From the NCBI GenBank assembly GCA_002477905.1, contig DLLB01000079.1, positions 561 through 15,389 of the forward strand: a DNA stretch of 14,829 nt. Reading direction: 5' to 3'. Origin of the DNA: Clostridiales bacterium UBA7573 (GTDB taxonomy: Bacteria; Bacillota; Clostridia; Oscillospirales; CAG-272). A program made the translations under genes and the position numbers. Below the pieces are notes generated by a model, which saw nothing but the letters and a program-made list of their open reading frames with translations, made no database searches and was not told the DNA's origin. Every line of letters begins with the position of its first letter. The stretch's first letter is position 1. Below are positions 1-7,275 of the stretch, piece after piece.

Positions 1-474
1 CATGCCTTCGGTGTAATCACACTTCTTGCATTTCTTACCTGCTTCATGCCCTTTATCCGTGCACGTCGGAGCCAATTTTGCGACATCTTCCATATCATGA
101 TGTGCAGCAATCGTCTTCATGCCTGTGAAATAATCGCATCTGGAGCACTTTTCGCCCGCTTCGTGACCGTCTTCCGTGCAGGTTGCATCTACTTTTTCAA
201 CTGTCTGCATGTCATGTCCCAAAGCGCCAATCACAGCCATGCCTTCGGTGTAATCACACTTCTTGCACTTCTTACCTGCTTCATGCCCTGCATCGGTACA
301 AGTCGGATCCAACTTTGCGACTTCTTCCAAGTCGTGATGTGCGGGGATTTTCTCCATGCCCGTGAACACATCGCATCTGGAGCATTTGGTGCCCGCTTCG
401 TGACCGTCCACCGTGCAAGTTGCGTCTACTTTCGCAACCGGTTGCATGTTATGCCCTTTGGCTGGAATGATACC
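1..474 (-). repeat. Two tandem copies of a 237-bp coding repeat
   Basis: Bases 1-237 and 238-474 are imperfect direct copies. Both begin CATGCCTTCGGTGTAATCAC on the plus strand and stay alignable without gaps over the whole unit. At 79 codons, each unit encodes two Cys modules (about 39 and 40 residues), so the repeat keeps the reading frame. The array reaches the left edge and may continue beyond it. Similarity is highest over the first 30 bases and lower toward the module that abuts the cohesin domain, as expected of an array that grew by duplication. Confidence 0.85.
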
Positions 475-1170
475 GTTCTCGACTGCACTACAAACACTGC
501 AAACACGATGTTTGGTACCAGCTGCAACACAAGTTGCAGGCTGATCTTCGATCCACTCACCGTAAGTATGCGTGGTATGTGTCGTACCATCGTATATCGT
601 TACCGTTTTGGAGTCGCCATTCACAGTGTAGGAAGGAAGTCTCGATGTCAAAGTGCCGTTTGCATCTACGATATTGGATTTGCTGATTTCTACGGAAATA
701 TCCGCAGAACCAGTGACATCGCTTTTTGCTTCAAAGGTCAGCTTCACAAGCATTCCTGTCTGCTGATACACTGGGAGGACATTTCCCTGATCTGTAACTG
801 CTGTCCAAGCATCGCCAAGCGTAATTACAACTGTTCCGGCATTTGCACTTTTCGCGACAATCTGATCTGCGGGAAACGCAGAACCTTTTTCACAGGTCAA
901 CACGTTGCTCGCATCTTTCGCATTTTTCAAAGTCAAGAGATCCGGATCATAATTCAACTGCGCTATCGCCGCTTTGATACCGGAATTTGCAGAAATCGAA
1001 ACTTCTACCGTAAATGTTTCGCCGGCAGCCACGGCTGGGGTGGAAACCCCAACCGTGTAAGATAAATCATATGCATCGTTGGATGCAAATGCCGCAGTGC
1101 CAAGCAGAGAGAGTGACGCAATCAGGACTACAAGGAAAAGGATACATATGATTCTCTTGTTTTTCAACAT
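1..1170 (-). CDS. Secreted cohesin-domain protein with Cys-rich repeats (3' end outside window)
   Basis: The frame is open from an ATG at 1170 to the left edge (390 codons seen, no stop), so the protein's C-terminus is missing. The start has an AGGGAGG ribosome binding site four bases upstream. Residues 1-30 are a signal peptide (basic start, long Leu/Ile/Val core, likely cut after AFA near residue 29). Residues about 36-196 look like a cohesin domain (beta-rich, with the typical stretch 'AIAQLNYDPDLLTLKNA' at 68-84). From about 203 on come short modules of one Cys, then a CxxC pair ten residues later, then GH or HH. They alternate between a 'KCSRCD' and a 'KCKKCD' type. The gene follows the 1221-aa Cys-rich gene after 16 bases, so the two are probably co-transcribed. 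Cohesins bind dockerins, and the neighbour carries one. Whether a wall or membrane anchor follows cannot be seen. The domain call is sound; the function is unknown. Confidence 0.88.
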   Translation of the reverse strand, partial: MLKNKRIICILFLVVLIASLSLLGTAAFASNDAYDLSYTVGVSTPAVAAGETFTVEVSISANSGIKAAIAQLNYDPDLLTLKNAKDASNVLTCEKGSAFPADQIVAKSANAGTVVITLGDAWTAVTDQGNVLPVYQQTGMLVKLTFEAKSDVTGSADISVEISKSNIVDANGTLTSRLPSYTVNGDSKTVTIYDGTTHTTHTYGEWIEDQPATCVAAGTKHRVCSVCSAVENGIIPAKGHNMQPVAKVDATCTVDGHEAGTKCSRCDVFTGMEKIPAHHDLEEVAKLDPTCTDAGHEAGKKCKKCDYTEGMAVIGALGHDMQTVEKVDATCTEDGHEAGEKCSRCDYFTGMKTIAAHHDMEDVAKLAPTCTDKGHEAGKKCKKCDYTEGM

Positions 1171-1186
1171 GTTCCCTCCCTAAAAA

Positions 1187-4100
1187 TCACTGTGCCATCT
1201 TTGCCAAAATATCTTCGTAGGTAATACCACCGGTGATATAAGTGTAGAGAAGCTCAAAGTCAGCCAAGGTGATCATGCCGTCCCGATCCAAATCAGCCGT
1301 GACATCGTATTCACCATTGGTGATACGCTGATAGAGTGCAAACGCGTCAGCCAGGTCGATACCCAGATCTTCGTTGACATTCATCAAGCCTTTCGCAGTC
1401 AGATCTGCATTTACGCCTTCGCTGTGAACCATAGCGGAAGTACCATCTTCTGCAACCTGAATGGTCTGTTGGTTCAGGAAAGTAAAGGTCGTGCGTGCGC
1501 CATCCTGCGGCAAAATCGTGAAGTACAGTGTTACAACTGCTTCTTCGCCTTCAATGGTGGCATTCTGCATCTGCTTATCCGCAGAGTTCGGAGCAAATGC
1601 TACAACCGAGATCTTGTCGCCGTTGTCAACTGCTTTCGTGCCGTTGATCAGTTTTTCAGAAACGAATTCTGCTTTCTCAAACTTGAGGAGCGTTGCATCA
1701 TAGCCAAGGTCAAAGTTGATACCCCAAACGTCAGTCTGACCGCACTTCAAAGAAACGGTTACCGCAACTTTGGAGCCGCCTGCAAGACCTGTGCCTGCTT
1801 TCACTGCATTGTCGATCGCGATGATGTACTGCACACCGGTCAAAGCAGGAATTTCTTCGGTATAAGAATCATGGCAAACAGAGCAAGTATAGGTCATTAC
1901 ACCCTTGGAGGTGATGGTTGCCGGAGTCGTAATCTCTCCCACATAGTGGTGATCAGCCAAATACGTATCGTCTACATCCGTTACCTTGCTATATCCGCAC
2001 TTCTCGCAGACTGCGATGGTGTAGCCGTAATCAAGGCAGGTTGCTTCCACTTCTTTGTAGAACAGATTGTTGTGCGACTTACCGACAGTGATTCCGCATC
2101 CATCGTTTACGCAGACACGGTCGGTCGGCGTATCCATGCAATCGTCTACCAAGGTTTCACCGGCTGCATTCTTGTGACCAAGCTTTGCAATGGGTTCCAC
2201 CTTTGTTTCCGTGCATCCCGGATGCGTGCAGTTCCAAGTCTTGGAGCCGTCTTCCGTGCAGGTTGCAGGTACGATGGTCGGATCGCCGGAGTAATCATGT
2301 CCGAGCGCCGCCTTATAATCGTTGATATATTCCTGTTCCAAATCGTGGCAACGTGCGCACTCATAGTGCTTGTAGCCATAGAGCGTGCAGTTGACATCTC
2401 TGTTATCGGTCATGACAACATCATGTCCCAAAGCATCTATTACAAGTCCCGCTTCGTCCGTAAAGATTTCTTTACCTTCGTCAACAGTGACATCCGTAGT
2501 GAACGCGCCGCAACGGTTGCATTTCTGATATGCTTTCGTGCCGGCAGTCGTGCAGGTTGCAGGAACTTCCTGAACGATCTCAGACCAATCGTGACCAAGT
2601 GCGTCGGTTTCTTCACCATTGTGTTCCGGATCTACTGCAGAGCAAACCGTGCAAGTCCACTTTTCTGCAACGCCCGGATGCGTGCAGTCTGCCGTAGAAG
2701 CAGCTTCCTTATTCCAAGTGTGTCCGGTTGCAGGAATGGTGGAGTCTGTGCCGGAAACGATTTTGCCTTCGCCATCACACATTACAGTCTCATGGCATTT
2801 GGAGCATTCATAAATCTTGTAGTGACCGGGTGCCGTGCAAGTCGGAGCCAAGTAATCCTGAGAAACCGTGCCTTCCACGTGACCGGTACCGGTGCCGTCG
2901 ATACGAATCAGTACGTTCATACCGCATTCGTCACATACTGCTATATACAAGCCAACCACAATGCAGTTGCCTTCCCGCTTTACTGTCCAAGTGGTGCTTG
3001 CACGCAATCCGGGGTGAATTGCTTTCGCGTCTTCTTCATTGTCAAAGTAGCCGACCTCCGGCTCTTCGATTGTTTCGCCATATTCCGTATAGGTATCATG
3101 GCAGTTCGCGCATTCGTAAACCGTGTATGCAGGCTTACCGCAAATAGACGGATGGAATGTGCCCGTGCCATAGTCATGTTCCAACTTCGGAAGGATTTGT
3201 TCTTCCGTCTCGTCGCATCTTGCGCATTTTACAGTAACCGTACCGGTTGCAGAGCAAGTTGCAGACACTTTGGTACCCGCGACTTCGGTAGCGCCGTTTG
3301 CAAGATCAAATTCATGACCCTTTGCCGGAATTGTTTCCGTCTGGGTAATAGTTCCATCGCAAAGCGGGCAGTATCTGAATTTACGGCCAGCGGTCGTGCA
3401 GGTTGCGTCATTCAGAATCTCCCATTCCGTGAATGCATGTTTGTTCAAATCCACATCATCGGTGGTCAGTTTGAAAGTCAGCAGGCGGACCTTGGTCGCG
3501 TCAGCGTCGCTGGAAACCTTGCCTCCCTTTACGGAAACGACATAAGTCAAGCCATCGCTTGCCGCATAAGCAGAAACTTCTTCTACCGTGCAACCGGACC
3601 GTTTGCAATAAGTAAACTCATATCCCTTGGAGTGGCAGTTTACTTCTACCGTAACCGTTACAACATCATGTCCCAAGGCGTCAATCGTCTTAGACTGATC
3701 CAATCCGCACATATTGCACTTCCAGTTCATAGAGCCGGCAGTGGTGCAAGTTGCAGGAGTGGTGGATTTTACTGTGCTCTCTTCATAAGTAGAGTGCGGG
3801 AGTTTATCGATCCGCTTTGCATACACTGCATTCGGATCGGTACACTTGGTACAACCGTAGAAATCATAACCGTACTCTGTGCAAGTCGGATCTTTATGTG
3901 CGGTCGGTGCACCTTCCAAGTCAAAGCTGTGCTGACCTGCCGGAATGTCTCTGGTTTTTTCCGTGTTGCAACGAGAGCACTTTGATTTCACATAGCCGGC
4001 TGTTGTGCATCCCGCGTCGAGACTTTCCACGATTTCATCATAATCCTGTTTCGTAGCGTCTGCATACCGATGTCCAAGTGCATCAATGGTCGGGACCGCC

Positions 4101-4852
4101 GTGATCTCGGTGGTGCCTTCCGAGTCGCTGAACATCTTGTTGCATTCGCTACACTTCCAGTACGCATCGTTTCCGGCGGTCGTGCAGGTTGCAGCAACGG
4201 CGTCTACTTTCACCAACGTGTGGGTATGTACGACCTCCGGCAATTTTTCAATCCGAACTGTTTTTTCCGCGCCGCAGACCGTGCACTTGTAAATTGCCTT
4301 GCCTTCTTCGGTCGTGGTGGGTTCCTTCTCAATGCGATCCGGCGTGGTGCCCCAAGTATGACCGTTACCGGTTTCAGCAATTGCCTCTTTCTTGGTTTCG
4401 TCGCAACGAGAGCACTTGTAGTAAATAAAGCCGCCGGTCAGGCAATCGCCGTCTCTGTGGTCTTCCACAAAGTCATGTCCGAGTGCCGGAATCGTCTCGC
4501 TTGCAATCACCGTGCCGCACTTTTCACAGTGCTTGCCTTCGGTTTTACCCGCAGTGGTGCAGGTTGCAGCAACTGCTTCCACGTCGGTCACCCAAACGTG
4601 TTCGTCGCCGGTCGGTTTTACAAAGTCTGCCGCGAAATAGTCGCCGCATTCTCTGCACTGATACCGGGTGTAACCCCAGTTCCCGCAAACGGGATCGACC
4701 GTTTCAATCTTTTCCCAATCGCAGTTGTTCAGCGTGTGCTTTTCACCTTTGTTCGGGCATGTGTGTTCATGATCGTCTGCCAGGATCGTCATCGGGAAGA
4801 TGGAGACAATCATTAAACATGCGAGCAAAAGTGCTAAGATTTTCTTTTTCAT
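1187..4852 (-). CDS. Large secreted Cys-rich repeat protein with C-terminal cohesin-like and dockerin domains
   Basis: The protein has 1221 residues. The start at 4852 has an AAAGGA site seven bases upstream. Residues 1-25 form a signal peptide (MKKK, hydrophobic core, cut after ILA). Residues about 30-1005 hold roughly 21 modules of the pattern TC-x(10)-CxxC followed by ALGH or a variant, about 60 cysteines in all. Module 4 and the last module lack the first Cys. Residues about 1006-1150 look like a cohesin domain ('WGINFDLGYDATLLKFEKAE'). Residues about 1157-1210 are a type I dockerin with two calcium loops: N1158, N1160, D1162, D1166, D1169 and D1187, D1189, D1191, T1195, D1198. No catalytic domain or sortase motif is visible. 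Having both partner domains, it could chain with itself or bind the cohesin of the next gene. Cys modules like these occur in surface proteins of gut Clostridia, but I know of no assigned function. The role as a metal- or thiol-rich structural protein is inference. Confidence 0.92.
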   Translation of the reverse strand: MKKKILALLLACLMIVSIFPMTILADDHEHTCPNKGEKHTLNNCDWEKIETVDPVCGNWGYTRYQCRECGDYFAADFVKPTGDEHVWVTDVEAVAATCTTAGKTEGKHCEKCGTVIASETIPALGHDFVEDHRDGDCLTGGFIYYKCSRCDETKKEAIAETGNGHTWGTTPDRIEKEPTTTEEGKAIYKCTVCGAEKTVRIEKLPEVVHTHTLVKVDAVAATCTTAGNDAYWKCSECNKMFSDSEGTTEITAVPTIDALGHRYADATKQDYDEIVESLDAGCTTAGYVKSKCSRCNTEKTRDIPAGQHSFDLEGAPTAHKDPTCTEYGYDFYGCTKCTDPNAVYAKRIDKLPHSTYEESTVKSTTPATCTTAGSMNWKCNMCGLDQSKTIDALGHDVVTVTVEVNCHSKGYEFTYCKRSGCTVEEVSAYAASDGLTYVVSVKGGKVSSDADATKVRLLTFKLTTDDVDLNKHAFTEWEILNDATCTTAGRKFRYCPLCDGTITQTETIPAKGHEFDLANGATEVAGTKVSATCSATGTVTVKCARCDETEEQILPKLEHDYGTGTFHPSICGKPAYTVYECANCHDTYTEYGETIEEPEVGYFDNEEDAKAIHPGLRASTTWTVKREGNCIVVGLYIAVCDECGMNVLIRIDGTGTGHVEGTVSQDYLAPTCTAPGHYKIYECSKCHETVMCDGEGKIVSGTDSTIPATGHTWNKEAASTADCTHPGVAEKWTCTVCSAVDPEHNGEETDALGHDWSEIVQEVPATCTTAGTKAYQKCNRCGAFTTDVTVDEGKEIFTDEAGLVIDALGHDVVMTDNRDVNCTLYGYKHYECARCHDLEQEYINDYKAALGHDYSGDPTIVPATCTEDGSKTWNCTHPGCTETKVEPIAKLGHKNAAGETLVDDCMDTPTDRVCVNDGCGITVGKSHNNLFYKEVEATCLDYGYTIAVCEKCGYSKVTDVDDTYLADHHYVGEITTPATITSKGVMTYTCSVCHDSYTEEIPALTGVQYIIAIDNAVKAGTGLAGGSKVAVTVSLKCGQTDVWGINFDLGYDATLLKFEKAEFVSEKLINGTKAVDNGDKISVVAFAPNSADKQMQNATIEGEEAVVTLYFTILPQDGARTTFTFLNQQTIQVAEDGTSAMVHSEGVNADLTAKGLMNVNEDLGIDLADAFALYQRITNGEYDVTADLDRDGMITLADFELLYTYITGGITYEDILAKMAQ

Positions 4853-5082
4853 GATGATTTCCTTTCGTGATAAATTTTGTGTATATTTTTACGCAAACAT
4901 TGCAACTTCTTGCAAAGATTGCAATTGTTTGTTTTTTCAGGTTCGCAACCGACAGTCCATACGCACTTCACCTCATCTTATTTTTCGGACTTTTCCGCAG
5001 GTTTTCCGGAAAAACGGAACCGGTGGAAAAGTTGCTTCCGCAAGGCGGGACACCCACCGGAAGCCATCGACACTTCTAATCT
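4853..5082 (-). promoter_or_regulatory. Long structured 5' leader of the Cys-rich operon
   Basis: About 230 untranslated bases lie between the predicted transcription start near 5082 and the start codon at 4852. Arms 5034-5040 and 5058-5064 pair perfectly (7 bp), and so do 5020-5026 and 5054-5060 (7 bp). The two pairings share 5058-5060 and cannot form together. A third stem pairs 4989-4996 with 5025-5032 (8 bp), enclosing the palindrome TTTTCCGGAAAA at 5002-5013. Three TTGCAA blocks at 4900-4905, 4910-4915 and 4919-4924 precede the ribosome binding site. I did not recognise a known riboswitch class. The competing stems suggest, but do not prove, a regulatory switch. Confidence 0.45.
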
Positions 5083-5088
5083 TGATTT

Positions 5089-5117
5089 ATTATATCGTAT
5101 CCTTTTTCATTTGTCAA
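5089..5117 (-). promoter_or_regulatory. Consensus sigma-A promoter for the Cys-rich operon
   Basis: On the minus strand TTGACA (5117-5112) is followed after exactly 17 bases by TATAAT (5094-5089). Both boxes match consensus perfectly, and the predicted start lies near 5082. It faces the Cys-rich genes. T-rich sequence next to the -35 box and regularly spaced A-tracts farther upstream (5183-5217) may strengthen it. Confidence 0.85.
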
Positions 5118-5479
5118 GAGGTTTCATTCAAAAAATTAAGAATTCTGCAAGGAATGTTTTTCTTTTGGTGGGAGAGTTTCGGTTTTTTCGGTTTTTTCCT
5201 CGGTTTTGCCCCGTTTTCGGGAAATAATCCGGCAAAGTGTCCGTGCAAAAGGGAGAAACTGGATTTCCCGAAAGGGCGTTTTTCAGCGCAAAACGCTTTC
5301 ATTTGTAACGCGTTTTCTCAATAGAGTCTGTCGGCTTCTTCTTTTGATATACACAATATGCATTGGGTATGCAATAAATATTCACGGTCTTGGGTGGATT
5401 CCGTGCAGAAAATCCCATCCAAGACCGGAGTTCTTCCTATATATAAATATATGCGGCTTTCCAAAATCCGTTTGAGAAT
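5118..5479. other. Intergenic region with no gene seen
   Basis: This stretch lies between the end of the oxidoreductase gene and the Cys-rich operon promoter. It holds phased T-tracts at 5183-5188, 5192-5197, 5204-5207 and 5214-5217, a small CCCG-TTTT-CGGG hairpin at 5209-5220, a weak CcpA-like sequence at 5288-5301 (GCAAAACGCTTTCA) and the large inverted repeat at 5386-5426. Short open frames here lack a ribosome binding site. I see no tRNA, rRNA or convincing small protein. Confidence 0.5.
5386..5426 (-). terminator. Strong inverted repeat downstream of the oxidoreductase gene, possible terminator
   Basis: GGTCTTGG (5386-5393) pairs with CCAAGACC (5419-5426), and GGATT (5396-5400) with AATCC (5411-5415). 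The gap between is bridged by a G.T pair, a T-A pair and one bulged C, giving about 15 bp around a 10-base loop. It lies about 55 bases past the stop of the oxidoreductase gene. On the minus strand the following bases are A/T-rich (GAATATTTATT) but not a clean T run, so termination is plausible rather than certain. Pairing is slightly better in a plus-strand RNA. Confidence 0.4.
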
Positions 5480-7168
5480 TTACAAAATTTCGAACGAAAA
5501 CACGCGAAAATCCGTACTGCCGTAGGTTGCGCGCGGGACAAAACGCACCGCCTTATAGTTGCCGGCAAACGGAAGTGTGAGCAACCGGCAATGCACGTCG
5601 CGGTACGGATAAGTTTCGGTCTGCCCGTGTTCGTCCGTAAGCAGCAGGTCAAAGTCCCGCAGGAGCGTTTCAGGAAGCGTATAACGGTCCTCGTGCAAGC
5701 GGATACAACAGGGCATATTGTGATAATTCCGGTTTAAGTCGCTGTCAAAGACCAGTCGCACGCCGTGCAGGGGAAACGGGGTGGCGGATTCGTACAGCAA
5801 AAAATCGCCCGTGCCGCCGCGCCAGAGGTTTTCTTCCCCGCGCTCTTTGCCATTGCGCACGATCTCCTGATTGCAGGGGATCTTGCGGGAAAGCGGTGCG
5901 ATTTCCCGCGGCAAACCGGGCAAATCGCAGTCGTCCGCTTGTAGCGTTTTCTGCAAACGGGCAATCTGCAAAGTATCGGGGGTGGTATGGTCCTGTATCA
6001 TCTGCGCCACCGCCGTACCGACCGCCTGACCGAGCAGGGCGCAGGTCCCCATCACGCGGGAGGAGGAAAGCGCGGCATGCGTTACGCTGATATTCCGTCC
6101 GGCAAACAGCAGATTCGGCACGTTTTCGGAATACAACGCCCGAAAAGGGATGCCCCACGGGGACGGCGCGGGATGGAAGATCGTCGGATAGGAGGTTTTG
6201 TGTGCAAAGCCCGCCGGAAAGTGGTCGTCCATGCTCCATCCGCCGTAAGCGATCACATCCGGAAATTTTCCGCCGGCAGACACGTCGTTCTGCGTGACGG
6301 TATATCGTCCGACATAGCGGCGGCTCTCCCGTTTGCCGGGCAAAAGTCCGATCCATTCCAGTTCCCAGTTTTCCGCGCCGTGATCCCCGTGATTTTTCAC
6401 ATGATCCCACACGCCGTAGGCAATTTTCAGAAGCTCCGTGCGGCAGGCGTCCGTATCGTGAATGCAGTCGCCTTCGCCGCCTGTTTCGATCCACCAGAAG
6501 TTCGTGGACAGATCATGCTCCCGAAACGGCAGATCGGCGTCGGTCGGATAGGAATAGGCGAAAGGCGGCGGGGTGAAGGGCTTGGGGGAGTCGGTTTCCC
6601 TTGCCTGAATCAGGCAACTCATCCCCATGGTCTTGGAATCGGCGGTTTCCGGCGCAATCGACTCGGAAAATTCGTCGCGTGCTTCCCTGCCATAGCGGTA
6701 ATGTGCGCCGGTGAGCGTAGAAAGTATGCTGTCGCCGGAGCAATCCGCAAAGTATGCGGCTTCTACGGTGTGCATCGTCTCGCAGGGACTTTGGTAGCCC
6801 TTGACGCTGGCAATCCGTTCCCCGTCCATCTGCGCGTCAAAACAAGCAGTATTCAAAAGCAGCGTCAGGCGTTCTTGGGAAGCCACTTTGTCATAGAGCA
6901 CCGCGTCCCAAAGCGGATAGCTGTGCTGTGGATTGCGATAGAAATTTTCCAAAATCAGTTCCTCCAGGATGCCGGTTTCCCGATGGTCCTGTCCGTGCGC
7001 GCCGCAGATCCACATACGGATCTCGCTGGACGCATTTCCGCCTAATACCCCGCGGTCCTGCATCAGCACAACCTTGCTCCCATGTCTTGCCGCGGCAAGT
7101 GCCGCGCAGATGCCTGCCATTCCGCCGCCGACTACACAAAGATCGGCATGATGCGTGATGAATTTCAT
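5480..7168 (-). CDS. FAD-dependent oxidoreductase (PF12831 type) with C-terminal beta domain
   Basis: The 562-residue protein opens with a Rossmann dinucleotide-binding motif, VVGGGMAG at 12-19, and then 'GVLGGNASSEIRMWICGAHG' (40-59), the signature of the FAD_oxidored (PF12831) family. A second FAD-contact segment, 'NLLFAGRNISVTHAALSSSR', lies at 352-371. Residues from about 438 to the end are poor in helix, rich in aromatics, and look like an added beta-sandwich. No signal peptide is seen, so the protein is probably cytoplasmic. Family members oxidise or reduce small organic substrates, often within carbohydrate-use loci; the substrate here cannot be told. The start at 7168 has an AAGGGGG site seven bases upstream. 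The gene stands alone and is divergent from a PocR-type regulator that shares its promoter region, so control by that regulator is likely. Confidence 0.88.
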   Translation of the reverse strand: MKFITHHADLCVVGGGMAGICAALAAARHGSKVVLMQDRGVLGGNASSEIRMWICGAHGQDHRETGILEELILENFYRNPQHSYPLWDAVLYDKVASQERLTLLLNTACFDAQMDGERIASVKGYQSPCETMHTVEAAYFADCSGDSILSTLTGAHYRYGREARDEFSESIAPETADSKTMGMSCLIQARETDSPKPFTPPPFAYSYPTDADLPFREHDLSTNFWWIETGGEGDCIHDTDACRTELLKIAYGVWDHVKNHGDHGAENWELEWIGLLPGKRESRRYVGRYTVTQNDVSAGGKFPDVIAYGGWSMDDHFPAGFAHKTSYPTIFHPAPSPWGIPFRALYSENVPNLLFAGRNISVTHAALSSSRVMGTCALLGQAVGTAVAQMIQDHTTPDTLQIARLQKTLQADDCDLPGLPREIAPLSRKIPCNQEIVRNGKERGEENLWRGGTGDFLLYESATPFPLHGVRLVFDSDLNRNYHNMPCCIRLHEDRYTLPETLLRDFDLLLTDEHGQTETYPYRDVHCRLLTLPFAGNYKAVRFVPRATYGSTDFRVFSFEIL

Positions 7169-7180
7169 CGTTTTTCCCCC

Positions 7181-7209
7181 TTGACATTTCTTGATACTCT
7201 TAGTATAAT
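7181..7209 (+). promoter_or_regulatory. Consensus sigma-A promoter for the AraC/PocR-type regulator
   Basis: TTGACA at 7181-7186 and TATAAT at 7204-7209 are separated by exactly 17 bases. The predicted start near 7216 leaves a 60-base leader before the regulator's ATG at 7276. The -10 box overlaps the -10 box of the divergent promoter on the minus strand, so both probably cannot be fully occupied at once. Confidence 0.85.
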
Positions 7210-7230
7210 GAGAAAAAACGACATTTGCAA
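7202..7230 (-). promoter_or_regulatory. Promoter for the FAD oxidoreductase gene
   Basis: On the minus strand TTGCAA (7230-7225), one base off the consensus -35, is followed after 17 bases by TATACT (7207-7202), one base off the consensus -10. The predicted start is near 7195, giving a leader of about 27 bases with the AAGGGGG ribosome binding site. It is weaker on paper than the opposing regulator promoter. Confidence 0.65.
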
Positions 7231-7238
7231 TCGTTTTT
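7214..7238. promoter_or_regulatory. Dyad, candidate operator between the divergent genes
   Basis: AAAAACGA at 7214-7221 and TCGTTTTT at 7231-7238 form a perfect 8-bp inverted repeat around nine bases (CATTTGCAA). The centre covers the -35 box of the minus-strand promoter and lies just after the predicted start of the regulator transcript. A protein bound here could block both genes. AraC-family proteins often prefer direct repeats, so which protein binds is open. Confidence 0.4.
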
Positions 7239-7275
7239 CATTCTGTTTTTATCAAATTCTTGCAAAGGAGCGCCC

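Noticed and set aside
1..474. CRISPR array or non-coding repeat array
   Set aside because: The repeat unit is 237 bp, contiguous without spacers, and encodes in-frame protein modules.
1424..3985. An 853-codon open frame on the plus strand
   Set aside because: It lies wholly opposite the Cys-rich gene, starts at a GTG without a ribosome binding site, and shows no recognisable domain. The repeated codons of the true gene keep the antisense frame open. The same holds for the plus-strand frame at 46-1065.
4853..5082. Cyclic di-GMP or other known riboswitch in the Cys-rich leader
   Set aside because: I looked for the conserved cores of c-di-GMP-I, TPP, SAM, cobalamin and FMN classes and did not find them, so only an unnamed structured leader is reported.
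5288..5301. CcpA (cre) site
   Set aside because: GCAAAACGCTTTCA resembles the cre consensus but misses one of its fixed end positions and lies about 170 bp upstream of the promoter's -35 box; too weak to list as a site.
5114..5302. A 62-codon minus-strand frame in the intergenic region
   Set aside because: No ribosome binding site, composition set by A-tracts, and it runs through the consensus promoter of the next operon.
5987..7045. A 352-codon plus-strand open frame opposite the FAD oxidoreductase
   Set aside because: It is antisense to a gene with clear family motifs, has no ribosome binding site, and its product looks like random Arg/His/Gly-rich sequence.
7225..7275. Longer start for the PocR-type regulator
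   Set aside because: No ribosome binding site precedes 7225, and the extra residues overlap the dyad and the opposing -35 box; the ATG at 7276 has AAAGGAG five bases upstream.
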